Below, piece after piece: positions 43,720 to 54,880 of a stretch of DNA of 64,000 nt. The translations under genes and the position numbers were made by a program. A model generated the notes under the pieces. That model was not told the origin of the DNA. It searched no databases and worked only from the letters and a program-made list of their open reading frames with translations. Every line of letters begins with the position of its first letter. The stretch's first letter is position 1. This DNA is from Diphasiastrum complanatum (lineage: Eukaryota > Streptophyta > Lycopodiopsida > Lycopodiales > Lycopodiaceae): NCBI GenBank assembly GCA_029204225.1, contig CM055101.1, positions 41,998,927 through 42,062,926 of the forward strand. Direction: 5' to 3'.

Positions 43720-44712
43720 ATTGCTCTTCGGCAACAATATCGATCTGATAAAAGAAGCTAAGACAATGCTATCTTCTGAATTCGACATGACTGATCTGGG
43801 TGAAGCTCATTTTTGTCTTGGTATTCAAATTCACAGAGATAGAAATTAGAAGTCGATCTACATTACTCAATAGAGGTACATCTACAATATGTTAGTAAGA
43901 TATAATCTAGTTAATTGCAAGTTAGCTCTCTCACCAATGGAACTAGGTCTCAAATTGTCAAAGACCAGTGTCTCAAACAATCGGAGAGAAGAAATAGATA
44001 AGTGAGTATTCCTATCATTTGATAATAGGATCGCTTATGTACACAATGATCTGTACTAGACCAGACATAGCTTTTGTTGTCAGCTCCTTAAGTCAGTTTC
44101 TGACTAACCCTGGAGTAACACATTGGAAGACTCTTATCAGATTTATGAGATATCTTCGAGCTACTATGGACTTTTGCATTTGTTATGGAGCAGTCGACAA
44201 TGACAAACTCAATATACTCAGTGGTTACATAGATGCAAGTTGGGCAAGAAATGTAGACACTTGTAACTCCACTTCTAGATTTACATTATTCTTCAACAAT
44301 GATCCTATTTCCTAGAACAGTCGAAAGCAATCTTTGATAGCTCTATCTTCTACAAAATCAAAGTATATCGCAGCCTCACAAGAAGCTACAAAGGAAGCAA
44401 TTTGGTTGAGAAACTTACTTTCAGATATCAGTTTGAATCGATACGCTTCGACATTATTATTTTGTGATAATCAAAGTGCCATTGCCTTGTCACCCAATCC
44501 TAGATTTCATTCTAGGAGTAGGCACATTGAACTAAAGTATCACTATGTCAGAAGCAAGGTTCTCGACAAAGAGGTCAAATTGTAGTACCGTCGAACGTAA
44601 GATATGACAACATATATTTTTACTAAAGCATTAAGCTTGGATGCACACAGAACGTTTTGTGCAGAACTAAGCCTAAAGGTCAAGGCATTCGTGGATTCAG
44701 ATTAAGGGAGAG
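43720..44712 (+). pseudogene. Copia J: RT C-terminus, RNase H and polypurine tract
   Basis: The text reads LSSEFDMTDLGEAHFCLGIQ, then after stops MIIGSLMYTMICTRPDIAFV, HWKTLIRFMRYLRATMDF and GYIDASWARNVDT (RNase H). ALSSTKSKYIAAS and LFCDNQSAIALS with HSRSRHIELKYHYVR complete it. The RNase H acidic residues are largely kept, but there are stops near 43849, 44313 and 44583. ATTAAGGGAGAG at 44701-44712 is the polypurine tract. Gag, protease, integrase and the RT core are missing. Confidence 0.9.
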
Positions 44713-45380
44713 TGTTGGATTATTCTCCTACTAATTGACTAATTAAAATTTTAGTCTTTGTCGAATTTTTATCCAAACCTGTAGATTTCTTCGTGTTTTT
44801 ACACAGTCTGCATAACTACTCAGAAACGGCTCACAGTGTCGACATTTTCTGCATTTTCGCCTGTTGGCATTTTCTCTCACTTCGAATTTTTTTGAAAAAT
44901 GCTAGATGCCTTAAATGTTAAGGAAATGACTTTAGTGAAGACCATCGCATTTTTTGCATTTTCACCTATGACAGTTTACGTTCATTTCTGCATAGTTATA
45001 GTTTATGTTCAAATCTGCAGACAGACTGTTTACGACCAAAGCCACCCTCTTGCATTAATTCATCAACAAGTAATTTCTAAGAAGTCCTAACTGGATGGAT
45101 GCCAACACATCACAACCAATTGGATGACACATTTTGACGACCTAATTGCTTAGTATAAATAGTTGTTCATATTCCTATATCTCAAGGCAATAAGCATTGA
45201 ATAGTTAGCGTTCTCTCTCTCAAGTCTACAAGCTTGAACACTCTTGAACATTCTAGTTCAATTCTTTAGAGTTGATTAGAGATTGCTATTGCGCTTACTA
45301 CTTATCAGTAGTTGCACTTATTTCAGACTTATATTTAGTCACTCAGAGATAGCTTAGAGTACGTGGCTTCAATCCACAAC
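44713..45380 (+). mobile_element. 3' LTR of copia J
   Basis: It begins TGTTGGATTATTCTCC directly after the polypurine tract and contains TATAAATAG at 45154-45162. The right edge is uncertain; a CCACA end near 45380 is likely. Confidence 0.65.
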
Positions 45381-45716
45381 TTATGGTATTCATTTACATC
45401 TGTTTCGTTTTCATACTGAATCAATACTATCTTCTTATTGCATTCAAATTTGTCTCAGAATGTATGTGTTTCTATAATTCTTTGTGATTGATTATTTTGT
45501 CTGATAATTCAATGCTTTAATGTTTGGCTACATATTCATTGTAGTACTAATGATTTCAAAATTAGTTAATATAAAATCAAATGTGATTTCTATCACTATT
45601 GCTTTGTTCGAAATTGATAGACATAGTTATGCATAAAGAAAGAGAAAGATAGTTTATTCCGCTGTGCACAATAAGTTCTGATTCTTGTTGTTTGAATTCT
45701 TTTTATTCGATTCTAT

Positions 45717-46035
45717 TTGGCCTATGTTTTATACACCTCTTTCCAACATAGTTTACTTAGCCAGTTCCTATCAAATTCAAGACTAACCCATAGGAAAGTG
45801 CTCACCAAAGCCATGAAGTACATCCAAGCAACCAAACATCTCAGCATCTATTATGGAGGTAGCCAAACTACCAACACTCTCGACGGCTACACAGATGCGG
45901 ATTGGGCAGGAGATATCGATACAAAAAAATCGACTTTTGGAATTGTATGTTTATACAATCAAGGCCCAATCTCTTGGAACAGCCGAAAGCAGACCTCAGT
46001 AGCATTATCATCGACAGAATTCGAATACATAGCTT
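45717..46035 (+). pseudogene. Copia J2: RNase H fragment
   Basis: HSLLSQFLSNSRLTHRKVL, AMKYIQATKHLSIYYGGSQT, GYTDADWAGDIDTKKSTFGI and WNSRKQTSVALSSTEFEYIA form the copia RNase H N-terminal half. It breaks off after YIAS at about 46035. It is a separate copy from copia J, with a closer match to the family consensus. Confidence 0.88.
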
Positions 46036-46469
46036 CCACGATTTTTGCACCTTCGCATTTTTCCATCACTTTTTAAGGGCACCTTCAGGATTTTTGCACC
46101 TTCGGGTTTTTCGGGATTTTCACTCTAGTGAAAAACCGGCTTCATCAACCCTAAATCAACTACACTTACTCGACCTCAAAATATCCCAAATGGCGGTTAC
46201 CTATTTTGTACATACACTCACAACCACAAGGCAATTGTAATAAATGCAGCAGATAGAATTTAATATTTGTAAGTTTTTTTTTTGGCAAGTAGAAGATACT
46301 TGTAACAATATACATATACATAATAGACAAGATTCTAGAGAAGCCAAAGAGTGTTATCACGCTCAACAAACAAACTAAAGTTGTTACTTCAAGCCATTGT
46401 ACTCATTGTTGATATTAATTAGAGTGTAATTTTTGTCTCACTATTGTATTGTTCATTTGCGCTTTATCT
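46036..46469. other. Non-coding; short CACCTTC repeats at 46045-46125
   Basis: GCACCTTC recurs three times in 80 bases with TTTTTGCACC spacers, recalling the gypsy leader at 8.3-8.9 kb. The rest is unassigned. Confidence 0.35.
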
Positions 46470-46640
46470 GAATCATTCATCTTGAACATTTCTGCTACTA
46501 ATTGTGGTGCTCCCGATCCAACACACACCCACACTCAAGCTTCTACTACCAATCATCACGATCTAATTTCGGAGTTCTGTTTTCATCACTCTACTAATTC
46601 GATATCATCTAAACCTCTCGATTTACAACAAATCACTCTC
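46470..46640 (+). pseudogene. Possible copia gag N-terminus
   Basis: The frame reads NCGAPDPTHTHTQASTTNHH then DLISEFCFHHSTNSISSKPL. Many copia gags open with a Ser/Thr-rich stretch and a FHHS-type box before the LDG.NY.SW motif, which is absent here. Weak. Confidence 0.28.
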
Positions 46641-46799
46641 ATCTACTCTTCCAAAAAGTTGCGGCAAGGGACAGAAATTTCAAAATTTGCAAGAATTTGT
46701 CCTAGCCTCGATATAAACATCATATTACTTGAAGTGGCATGTGTAAAAATTCTTAAAATTGTCTTTTTTAGAAGTAGTTATTTTTCATAATCCCAATTT

Positions 46800-48256
46800 T
46801 ATTTTTTGATTTATTATAAGTTCCACTTACCTATGTTTCTATTTCCAATGCTCGAGAAAACCGACATAGTGTAAGAATGGAACCGGCAAATTTTCGCAAA
46901 AACCAGATATAATGCAAGGAAGTTCACTTCTTAAAAATTGATGAATTTGTTTTTTGTGAGAAATGTTTGTTCAGGTGATTTCTTGCATTGAATGCTATCA
47001 AAGAGTAATGTATTGTAATCTATGCTCACTATCTGTACAATATTAACAGTATCATAGAGTTCAACATTATACGGTACTTGTTTAATTGTGCTTCGTTTCA
47101 TCAATTGAATGTTTTTCATGATAATGCCATATCACATGCGTTGTCATTGATCCTCTTGAAACATAAAAGTGATGTTATACTCAATTGAAACCTCGAGGGT
47201 CAAGGGTACTACATGGGAGAAATAAACTGAATGAAAGTGAGGTAATAATGCAACTAAGATTGGACATAAGACTATAGCAATTGTAAGATATCAACTACAA
47301 AGCTACGGTGAGAGTTGAGAATACAGTTTAAAAAAACCCCGATCGAATCAATCACCACAGCACAACGACAAGTGCAATCAAACAAGACATCAAAATTGCT
47401 CTCTCACAAACTGTATATTCACACTGATAAGCATGTACAAAGATAAAGTTAAGGTCGACGTTGTGGCCTCCTCACGCTCATCCCATGCACTGTGCAATCA
47501 GATTTGACAACAACAATAGCCACCCATGATCTCCCACAGACAACACATCCACTTTTGTATCTTCTTTATCTGCACACCTATAAAATTATGTATATATTGA
47601 ATACGATCTGCGTATTCAGTAACAACATCAAACAACATCAAACAAGCAATACAAAGTATCAGAACGACATCAGAATAGAAGAGAGAGAACGAAACATCAC
47701 TAATAATTAGAGATAGACATTGTAGATGCTTTCACGCATTGATTCTTTCTTCCAGATATATTGTCAATAATAGGTTTATCACCTTTACAAATTGTGTGAT
47801 TAGCTTTGTGAAGCATGCGGTTACGTCCGCTATTGTCTTGTGCTCACCTGCATTATTGACCTGTATATTTCGTTATACTTAATCTGATTATAGCTCTGTT
47901 TGTTCTGCGTTCAAATTTGTGTCAATATTGCAATGCTTTTCTACATTTTGTCTGACTCTCTTATTACTTAATCTGGTAGTCTGCTCTTTGCGAATTATTA
48001 TTAGTCTAGCTGTTCGTGACTAATATATAGTCTTGTCTTTCGCGACTAATTATCAATCTAGCTCTTCACGAATAATTTGCGACTAATAGTTTGTCGATGT
48101 GGTGAACCATGAGGTTCAAGAACATCCACAGCCTACACACCATATGCCTCTTTGGTGTCGTCATTTTTAGGTGAGACACCCTATCGGCACAGACAATTCG
48201 ATCGCGAAGCCAGTTAGCCCCCTTTGCATCCTCAATGGATTCTGTGTTCACCAATA
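46800..48256. other. Non-coding; short repeats near 48000-48090
   Basis: GCGACTAATTAT/GTGACTAATATA-type words recur four times between 48000 and 48090. No gene is supported in the rest. Confidence 0.4.
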
Positions 48257-48374
48257 ATGTTAGGGTTTAGGGTATTTTGTTAATTATAGATTGAAAATTG
48301 ATTTATATGTTGGTATTGCCCTCGTAGCTTTGACTCAATACCTATAATAGCTTGGACTATGATATGGGAACCAC

Positions 48375-48405
<31 letters not shown>

Positions 48406-48508
48406 TGAATAAATTAAGATCTAACAAATCGTGAAACATAAACGAATGGCATCACACATGCACATGCACTCTCACACGCACACCCTAAACCCTAAAACCT
48501 AAACACAC
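48257..48508. repeat. Telomere-type tracts in inverted orientation around an (AC)n run
   Basis: TTAGGGTTTAGGGT at about 48259 and CCCTAAACCCTAAAACC at about 48483 are opposite strands of the plant telomere heptamer. Between them (AC)n occupies about 48372-48404, and CACAC words continue to the second tract. Confidence 0.8.
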
Positions 48509-48698
48509 ATGAGGAGAGTGCTAATCAAAACTTCCAAACCATACGATTATATCCTATTCCAAAATGTCACCACATGCTCCCTCCCTACGACGTTTGGGCT
48601 TTCTCATGGAACTTATCGTCCAACAAGAAACATTTGAACCACGCCTTTATCGGAAGAAAACAAGAGCTACACACCTTCCTAGAATTGAAAGTGTTGGT

Positions 48699-48701
48699 TA
48701 C

Positions 48702-48733
<32 letters not shown>

Positions 48734-48755
48734 GTATGTATCTCGCTCTCTATTT
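48699..48755 (+). repeat. (TC)n(TA)n compound microsatellite
   Basis: About seven CT units, then about nine TA units, then GTATGTATC. Confidence 0.9.
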
Positions 48756-48819
48756 CTAAGCTTTAAACATTAATTATGTATACCACGAATTGTTGAGAGT
48801 GGGATCATTTTTTTTCTTA

Positions 48820-49860
48820 GGCCAACTATGGAGTTCCCCAGCGGGTTCATAAAAACACTAGTGGAGAAGTGTCGTCATTTCAATGACAAACATAATCAAG
48901 AAGACAGCATGAAGGTCTAAATGTGGTGAAAGAATTTAAAAAATGTGGTGATGTTGAGTAACATTTTGTTCATAATCTAGTAGTGTTCAGGCACAAATTG
49001 CCAATGTTTACAAGAGATCTATTTTTGAAAGTAAGAGAAGAGGTCGGAATGGACCTCAAAATAAAAGATGGTATAGTGCCTTGAACAAATCCAGATATTC
49101 CAAGGTTTGTTCCGACCTCCATTGATTTAGTTGTTGTCTGATCTGATTACTTACTGTTATCCTAAGAGCCTGGAAGATAAAGTAGCCTTTATAATCTCAG
49201 ACCTTGACCAAATTGTTTTACCATTGGTGTTTCTGGATGCCAATTTATCCAAATATCTTTGGATAACCAGATATGTCACTGTAGTATTCATTGTGAATAT
49301 CACATTCCATTCACCTTCTTACATACACTTATCATACAAAGAAGAGATTATTCTCTCTCTTGGGGAACAATCAAACCTTTTATACTACTTAATTCATTGA
49401 TTTTGTGGAAATCTATAACGACTAGGCCACCACATCAGTACACCGCAAAAAATGTATATTGTGTATACTAATACGCAAGCAACTATAGCATAGCTATGGA
49501 TACTAACTACGAGTCAACGTTTATGGTAACATCGCTCAATTGTAGGTGGTCTTTCACCTCGATCGTTCAGATCTCAGATGGTGGTGCGTGATTCAAGTCG
49601 CTCCTCGAAGTAAAAGAATTTTTTAAGATGGAGATGTCGTGGAGGACATGGCGCTTACACTTTATTGATTGACTAGTTGACATCGAACAAGAAGTTGATG
49701 CATGTGAATACACAATTTGTGATCATCATTTTTTTGTGGTACATAAATTTCTTTATTCACTTGTGCATATGGCAACCAAAGTTGATAGAAAATGGAATTC
49801 AATGTATTGATAGGTAACAAATTCCAAAAGTGAGATCCATTTACATTCTATTTTATACCG
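48820..49860 (+). mobile_element. Interior of a CACTA element, unassigned coding remnants
   Basis: After an acceptor-like TTTCTTAG near 48820 the frames read FPSGFIKTLVEKCRHFNDKH, FKKCGDVE and VREEVGMDLKIKDGIVP, unidentified. 49441-49500 matches 16210-16275, beside the other CACTA remnant. I infer that this belongs to the element whose 3' end is at 50270. Confidence 0.35.
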
Positions 49861-50270
49861 TGGGTTATACCGAGGGGGCTTTTTTTCATCAGTCTCGGTA
49901 TTACCCTCGGTTAGCAGAATGTCTTGGAATGCCTCTGGCCACCTAGACTCTCTTTATAACCCTCTCTATAAATGTCTCAAAAACAAGTTCAAATTTGGTA
50001 GGTGTATACCAACGTCAACCTTGGTATACCCCTCAAATTAGCTTCAGTATTCTGATGTATGTTCCGAGGCCCTCCAGTGGATTTAAAACCCTCTCTATAT
50101 CCCTCTCTATAAATGTTTCAAAACCAAGTACAAACTTGATAGGCTTATTCCGAGGCCAAATACTGGACCCGAGGCTCAAGCATTCTGCTCCACGCGCGAC
50201 TCATTTAAAAAACTATCTTTCAAAGAAATGCTCAAAAAAAGCCTTGGAAATCACTTGTCCTCTTGTAGTG
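49861..50270 (+). mobile_element. CACTA 3' subterminal region and terminal repeat
   Basis: CCGAGG/CCTCGG words recur in both orientations (about 49868, 49897, 50065, 50151, 50169), as subterminal transposase-binding repeats do. A CCCTCTCTATAAATGT-type segment is duplicated near 49958 and 50098. The right end is TCTTGTAGTG at 50270, the reverse of CACTACAAGA. CTA follows as a possible 3-bp target duplication, and copia integrase resumes at 50275. No 5' CACTACAAGA end was found in the window. Confidence 0.75.
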
Positions 50271-50274
50271 CTAG

Positions 50275-52500
50275 AAATCAGATGCATTTGACAATTTCAA
50301 GAGCTTCAAAGCATTGGTCGAAAATCAGACAGGTAGGAAGATCAAAGTTCTAAGATTAGATAGTGGAGGTGAGCACAAGTCTAATGACTTCAATGATCTT
50401 TGTGATCAATGTGGGATCAAAAGACAATTTACGCAAGCTCATACTCCTGCTCTCAATGGTGTAGCTGAGTGCAAGATTCGTACAATTGTGGAAAGTGCCA
50501 GATCTATGCTAGCTGAGATGAAACTACCAAAAGATTTTTGGCCAAAAGCATGCAGTACAATAGTCTATCTTAAAAATAGAAGTCCTACCATTGCCATACC
50601 AAATATAACACCTGAGGATGCATTCACGAAGAAGAAGCCAAAGGTGAACCACTTGTGAATCTTTGGATGTAAGGCCTTTGTACACATTCCTAAGGAAGAG
50701 AGACGTAAACTTGATGTGAAAACTATCAAGTGTATATTCCTAGGATATGATGATCGTGTGAAGGGCTATAGATTTTTTGATCCAGTGTAAAACAAAATCC
50801 ATATAAGCTGTGATGTCATCTTTGATGAATCCAAAATGTATGAAGATGAGGATGCTGAGAAGATAGACACATCCAGTGAGAAAGATGGTATAGTAAGGAT
50901 ACCTCCTGATGATGATCCATTTATTGATTTTCCAAGTGATGAACATGAGGATACATCTCAAGATACTACTACTCAACCTCAAGACACAAGCTGGAGAGGT
51001 AGAGACAAACCTTTTGGTGCAAGAAGGATTGAAGTTGCAGGTGACAAACACAAGGAGAAGGATGTATTGTGGGATACATTTTCACTAGGAAGCCGATCAC
51101 CTGACAGGAAGTTCCCTAAGTGGTTTGAGAGATTGTTGGAAAGCTGCAACATGGATGACTTTCCAGGATCATCTAGCCAGGGAGAGGTACGAAGATCAAC
51201 AAGAAAAAAGACACAACCTGAAAGGTATGAAGCAAATTAGGCTCTCTTATCTAGCATCATTCAAAGCAAAGAACCTTCGACTTATGGTGAAGCGAAGGAT
51301 GATGACATTTGGGTCAAGGCCATGGGAGAGGAGATGGAGTCAATTGCTAAGCATAGCACATGGGACTTAGTAGAACCACCAGTTGGCAAGAAACCCATTG
51401 GTTGCAAATGGATATAAGACTAAGTACCATGCAGACGGAAGTATAGCAAAACACAAGGCAAAATTGGTGATTAAAAGGTATGCACAAAGTAAAGGCATCG
51501 CCTATGAGGAGACGTTTGCGCCAGTATGTCAGTGGAATACTCTACGTCTACTTGTTGCTTTAGCTTCACATTTTGGTTGGCCTTTGCATCAGATGGATGT
51601 GAAATGAAGAAGAGGTGTTCATGGATCAACCTGAAGGCTTTGTAGTGAAAGGACGGGAAAATAAAGTATGTCGCTTGAAGAAAACGCTTTATGGTCTTAA
51701 AGAAGCACCATGTGCGTGGTATAGTAGGATTGATGCCTACTTTCATTCAAAGGGGATGGTGAGAACACATTCTGATCCAGATTTGTATGTCTTATGCTTT
51801 GATGGTATGTTGCTTTGATTGCTCTTTATGTTGATGACTTGATGATTATGGGAAATAATCAAGAGATGATAGACATGATCAAGAAAGACTTCATGGAACA
51901 ATTTGAGATAACATATCTCAGCCTGATGCATTATTGCCTTGGAATAGAGGTGTGACAAAAAGGATACGAAGTGGGTTTAGCACAGATGAAGTATCTCAAA
52001 GAGTTGTTGCACAGGTTTAGGTTGCAGGATTGCAAACCAATGAATACTCCTTGATGAGTCATAGTCATTTGATGCTATGATGTATAGGCAATTAGTAGGG
52101 AGCTTGATTTACCTTACCGTGACTAGACCAGATATATGCTATGCTGTTGGTATTGTAAGTCAGTTTATGGCAGCACCTACGGAAACACATTGGAAGGTAG
52201 CTAAACGCATTTTGCGCTAGGTCAAAGGCACTTCAGATTATGGCTTGATTTACAGGAAGCATGATGGTTTACCTGAGCTGTGTGGCTATGTGGATGCGGA
52301 TTGGGGAGATGACTATGATGATCATAGATCCACCACAAGGTATGTATTCCAGCTTTGTGGCAGTTGTTTTTTCTGGTCTAGTAAGAAGAAAAGTGCAACT
52401 GCTCTATCCACCACAGAAGTAGAGCATAAGGCAATGTATAGTGCAGCACATGAAGCTATATGGTTGAGACAAATCTTGCAAGAAATTGGCATGTGAGCTT
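50275..52500 (+). pseudogene. Copia K: integrase, reverse transcriptase, RNase H (5'-truncated by CACTA)
   Basis: From 50275: SDAFDNFKSFKALVENQTGR, VLRLDSGGEHKSNDF (second catalytic Asp) and LNGVAECKIRTIVESARSML (the catalytic Glu). Then come an acidic linker at 50836-51240 and the RT with YAQSKGIAYEETFAPV, LHQMDVK, QPEGFVVKGRENKVCRLKKT and LYGLKEAPCAWY. The YVDD site is intact at 51827-51838. RNase H follows: GYVDADWGDDYDDHRSTTRY, ALSTTEVEHKAM and HEAIWLRQILQE. Stops occur at about 50656, 51238, 51417, 51605 and 51817. Although inactive, it is the best-preserved copia pol here. Gag and protease are missing on the left, and the polypurine tract and 3' LTR are not recognised on the right. Confidence 0.92.
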
Positions 52501-53802
52501 GAGAGATGTGTACAAGTGACAACATTGTGAACATTCTTTTCATTTGAATTTCAATTTTCTGGGGAGTTCTTACAATTTACCTTTGAGAAGGAACTCGTCC
52601 ACCCTCCTATCTAATGAATATACTTGTAGAACTTGAAGATAGATAGGGCAAGTTTTGTTAATCAGTAGATTGTGATCTTTTGCAGTCCAATAAAGAATTC
52701 GTTGTGGAAGAAGATCATTGACTGCTTCTAATCTTGGTTGATTGTGTTGGATTTATGTGCATGAGCTTAGTATGGAGGAAGCCCATAACTACTTGATTGG
52801 CATTGAGAATGCCTCCGAACTGATGTGATCCATGCTTATTATTAGGTGGCGGAGTGGTGATTCTTCAGCTGGAAAAGCGTTGATTTGGAATTAACATTGT
52901 TGCATATCAAATGGGTAATATTTCGTGGAAATGAGAACTATCATTGAAAGATATTTCTAGAATTTTGTTTAAAATGGCACTTTTTAACACATTTCAAAAA
53001 AGACCGTCCTACAATACCATACCCATTTCCAAAAGTGCATTAAAAATCACAATTTTTTTAACCAAATTTTGTACCAAATTTTAAAATATGTAAAAACTAA
53101 AAGTATTAAAAAAATTTGCCAAATGTTACAGTACCTAGAAATTAGAAGAGCCCAATTGGTACAATTTATTCAAATTCGTGCAAATGGGATCAAGCATGAA
53201 AACCTATATCCTCGTCTGTGTCTATGCCTCCAGATTCAACATCATCAATATCATCATCAGAATTAGAAGAAGTGGAAGATCTATCCTCCTCATTACTAGC
53301 AATCAAAACATTATCTTCATCCCTATGCAGTCCGAGGTCATCCTCTACGTGCTCTTATTTTTCTTGACAAAGGTCCAACTTCAACAACACATTCTTTTCT
53401 TGGCAGTCTTTGACAGTTGATTTCCTTTGTTGTTTTTCGAAACTAGTGACCCAAATTGGTTAATTCAAATTCATAAACAATAATGTCAACTTCCTCGAGC
53501 CTTAGGACAAGGTGACTTAAGTAGAACAGATTTTTGGTCGTGAGGCGTTTTTTTTTTTTTAACACTTCTTGGATTTTTGTGAGAACATCAGAAAAACGAT
53601 AGTTTTTAATGGAAAAGATACTATTTTTTCATAAAAACACCTCCCTTGATATGTGAAATGGATTCCGCGTATGGATTTCCCATATGAAAAAAAAAAACAA
53701 AAAAAAACCTCCCATTGATATGGAAAATCGACACCGGATATCGAATTCGATACCAAGTATCGATTTTTCATATTAAAAAAATCTCTTGATACAGGAGATT
53801 CG
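52501..53802. other. Non-coding between copia K and copia F
   Basis: No LTR pair was recognised. Near 53620-53790, CCTCCCTTGATATG and CCTCCCATTGATATGG occur about 65 bases apart, among poly(A) runs and GATATCGA-type words. Nothing else is supported. Confidence 0.35.
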
Positions 53803-54880
53803 ATGGCAAATAAAGCTGCAGAAGCACTTCAGCCCAATCAAAAAGAGGATCACAATGCATTCATGACAAACCATCAAAGAGCATATGATGACAGCTCTTG
53901 CTTTCTCGATTCCAGGACCACTCAGCACATAACTAGCCATATCGACCGTTTAGAATCCTATACACCTTACAGTACCAAGAAGTATGTTCACCTGGATGAC
54001 AATAACACACATGCTATCGATGGTGAAAGTACTGTGAGATTGCAATTTGCAAATGATCGATTCAAACTACTCTCTAATGTTTTTCATATACCAAATCTTT
54101 CTACAAATCTGGTCTCTGTCAATAGAATTCGAACTAGATCAATGTAAGATAATCGATAGGACAAACAAGATCCTAGCACTAAAAAAGAGACATGAATACA
54201 TGTATAAATTAACTCATTGTTACTCTGCCTCTAATCAAGTCCTTAGTACCTCTGTCCAAATCAATAAAAGTTTTCGAACTAGATCAATGTAAGATAATCG
54301 ATAGGACAAACAAGATCCTAGCACTAAAAAAGAGACATGAATACATGTATAAATTAACTCATTGTTACTCTGCCTCTAATCAAGTCCTTAGTACCTCTGT
54401 CCAAATCAATAAAAGTTTGCTTTGGCATTACAGACTTGGTCATTTAAATAATGCTTTTGTATCAGACATATCTAAACATTCCATTGTGCTTGATCTCCAC
54501 TATTCAAATGGTAAAGTCGAATTGCTTGTCTGTCAAGATTGTATTATCAGAAAATGGGCTAGAAAGCCCTTTAAATCAACTCACCAGTATGTAACTAGGG
54601 ATCTGTTAGACATTGTACATTTAGACATATGTGGCCCAATGCAGAATCGTTTATTAAAAGATGCAAAGTATTATCTTACTTTTATTGATGAATTTTCTAG
54701 GAGGACAATAATGTATTTTATCAAGAAAAAATAAGAGGCATTCAACTTCTTTAAAGCTTTCAAAGAGCATGCAGAGAAAGAAACTAGAAAAAAGGATCAA
54801 AGCCCTGAGGTCCGACAACGGTGGAGAGCACATCTCGACCGAATTCAAGGACCTCTCAAAAATACATAATCATCAACTAC
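53803..54880 (+). pseudogene. Copia F: protease, pre-integrase and integrase start
   Basis: MANKAAEALQPNQKEDHNAF leads into the aspartic protease, where CFLDSRTTQHIT stands for the usual LLDSGASSH: the Gly after the active-site Asp-Ser is Arg. VFHIPNLSTNLVSVNRI ends the protease. Pre-integrase follows (LLWHYRLGHLNNAFV and CQDCIIRKWARKPF) and integrase reads DIVHLDICGPMQ, TFIDEFSRRT and LRSDNGGEHISTEF, both with Asp present. A 145-bp tandem duplication (54128-54417) and a TAA at 54732 break the frame. Homology stops at about 54880. Confidence 0.9.
54128..54417 (+). repeat. Apparently exact tandem duplication of 145 bp in copia F
   Basis: TTCGAACTAGATCAATG starts at 54128 and 54273, and I see no difference between the two units. 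145 is not a multiple of three, so the protein frame shifts. Confidence 0.95.

Noticed and set aside
44019-46035. One continuous copia element
   Set aside because: RNase H appears twice (44.2 and 45.9 kb) with a polypurine tract and LTR between, so these are two elements.
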